Shown here in pieces: positions 42,260 through 42,557 of a stretch of 42,557 bases of DNA. The notes under the pieces are model-generated. The model was given only the letters and a program-made list of their open reading frames with translations. It had not been told where the DNA came from and made no database searches. Each line of letters opens with the position of its first letter. Within the stretch, counting starts at the first letter, position 1. The DNA is from Alphaproteobacteria bacterium (GTDB lineage: Bacteria; Pseudomonadota; Alphaproteobacteria; CAAGCB01; CAG-977). The DNA lies in NCBI GenBank assembly GCA_900768875.1, contig CAAGEP010000012.1:1-42557 (forward strand). Reading direction: 5' to 3'. A program made the translations under genes and the position numbers.

Positions 42260-42557
42260 ATGCAGAAGCTTTTGACGATTTTAACGGCAGCGGCGTTGAT
42301 ATCAAACGCGACGGTTGCCGAAGCTTCCCCCTCCCCCAAACTTTTAGACGACTCCGCATCGTTTGTCATAGCGAAAAGCGTGAAGCTTGGGCTTGGGGAA
42401 GACGAGGCGCGTTTTGCGCCGGCGACAGGCGAGCAGCGCAAAGTAGAGGTGGACAAACACGCGGTCACAAAATGCACGAAAGACGAGGATTGTGCGTCCG
42501 ACCAGTATTGCACGATGGGCATGTGCAAAGACTTGTGCGCGCGCAACACGACCAAAA
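42260..42557 (+). CDS. Secreted cysteine-rich protein, truncated by the window edge
   Basis: The first 99 residues of a longer protein: signal peptide at about 1-22, then a segment from C72 with five cysteines at 72, 78, 84, 89 and 93 (spacing x5, x5, x4, x3) in the form C-x5-C-ASDQY-C-TMGM-C-KDL-C, like the small disulphide modules in extracellular proteins. GAAAGGAAA lies upstream of the ATG; possible promoter TTGTAA (42196-42201) and TATAAA (42217-42222) with a short 15-base spacer. Function unknown; the 3' part lies outside the window. Confidence 0.75.
   Translation, partial: MQKLLTILTAAALISNATVAEASPSPKLLDDSASFVIAKSVKLGLGEDEARFAPATGEQRKVEVDKHAVTKCTKDEDCASDQYCTMGMCKDLCARNTTK

Noticed and set aside
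42202..42555. Minus-strand open frame at the right edge
   Set aside because: The plus strand has a signal peptide, a ribosome-binding site and a cysteine module over the same bases; the minus frame has none.

Overview
The window is a stretch of chromosome from a Gram-negative bacterium, most likely a host-associated alphaproteobacterium. Supporting this are the gene order yqeY-dnaG-rpoD, clpS-clpA beside a penicillin-binding carboxypeptidase, short MlaD-like proteins followed by a DUF2155 protein, a lipid A/Kdo block with a DUF374 acyltransferase, and two autotransporters. The species cannot be named from sequence alone. Coding density is high, many neighbouring genes overlap by ATGA, and most genes lie on the minus strand.

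Layout. 1-241: two copies of a structured repeat that ends in a tRNA 3' tail and carries a terminator; the parent tRNA would lie off the left edge. 255-5309 (minus): subtilisin-type autotransporter, APH-fold kinase and HAD hydrolase, probably co-transcribed. 5430-5506: tRNA-Arg(UCU), followed by a second set of tRNA-tail repeats (to about 5752). 5788-10496 (minus): an AT-rich two-gene operon, an AAA+-type ATPase followed by a large adenosine-deaminase-fold protein, which I read as a RADAR (RdrA-RdrB) anti-phage system. 10654-14340: adenosine-kinase-like PfkB protein, ClpA and ClpS. 14407-20468: D-Ala-D-Ala carboxypeptidase, YajQ, and the macromolecular-synthesis operon yqeY-dnaG-rpoD. 20653-25245 (plus): greA, two tandem MlaD-like proteins, a DUF2155 protein, an EptA-type phosphoethanolamine transferase, DgkA and a small P-loop kinase. 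25242-26853: a LysR regulator, a 65-residue LuxR-type HTH protein and a free-standing NrdD-like glycyl-radical tail with an NrdR-box-like promoter. 26994-32954: a 1986-residue autotransporter. 33022-40836 (minus): two runs, xseB-ispA-dxs-tlyA (isoprenoid precursors) and DUF374-kdtA-lpxK-lpxL (lipid A/Kdo). 40968 to the end (plus): a lipoprotein and a truncated cysteine-rich secreted protein.

Functional picture: much of the window builds or maintains the envelope (lipid A, Kdo, phosphoethanolamine decoration with diacylglycerol recycling, phospholipid transport, peptidoglycan trimming, autotransporters). Replication, transcription and proteolysis housekeeping genes sit in between, and one foreign-looking defence operon lies next to a tRNA gene. 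The observations most worth a second look are the RADAR operon, the tRNA-tail repeats (whose hairpins show compensatory changes between the two loci), and the isolated glycyl-radical mini-protein under a probable NrdR site.
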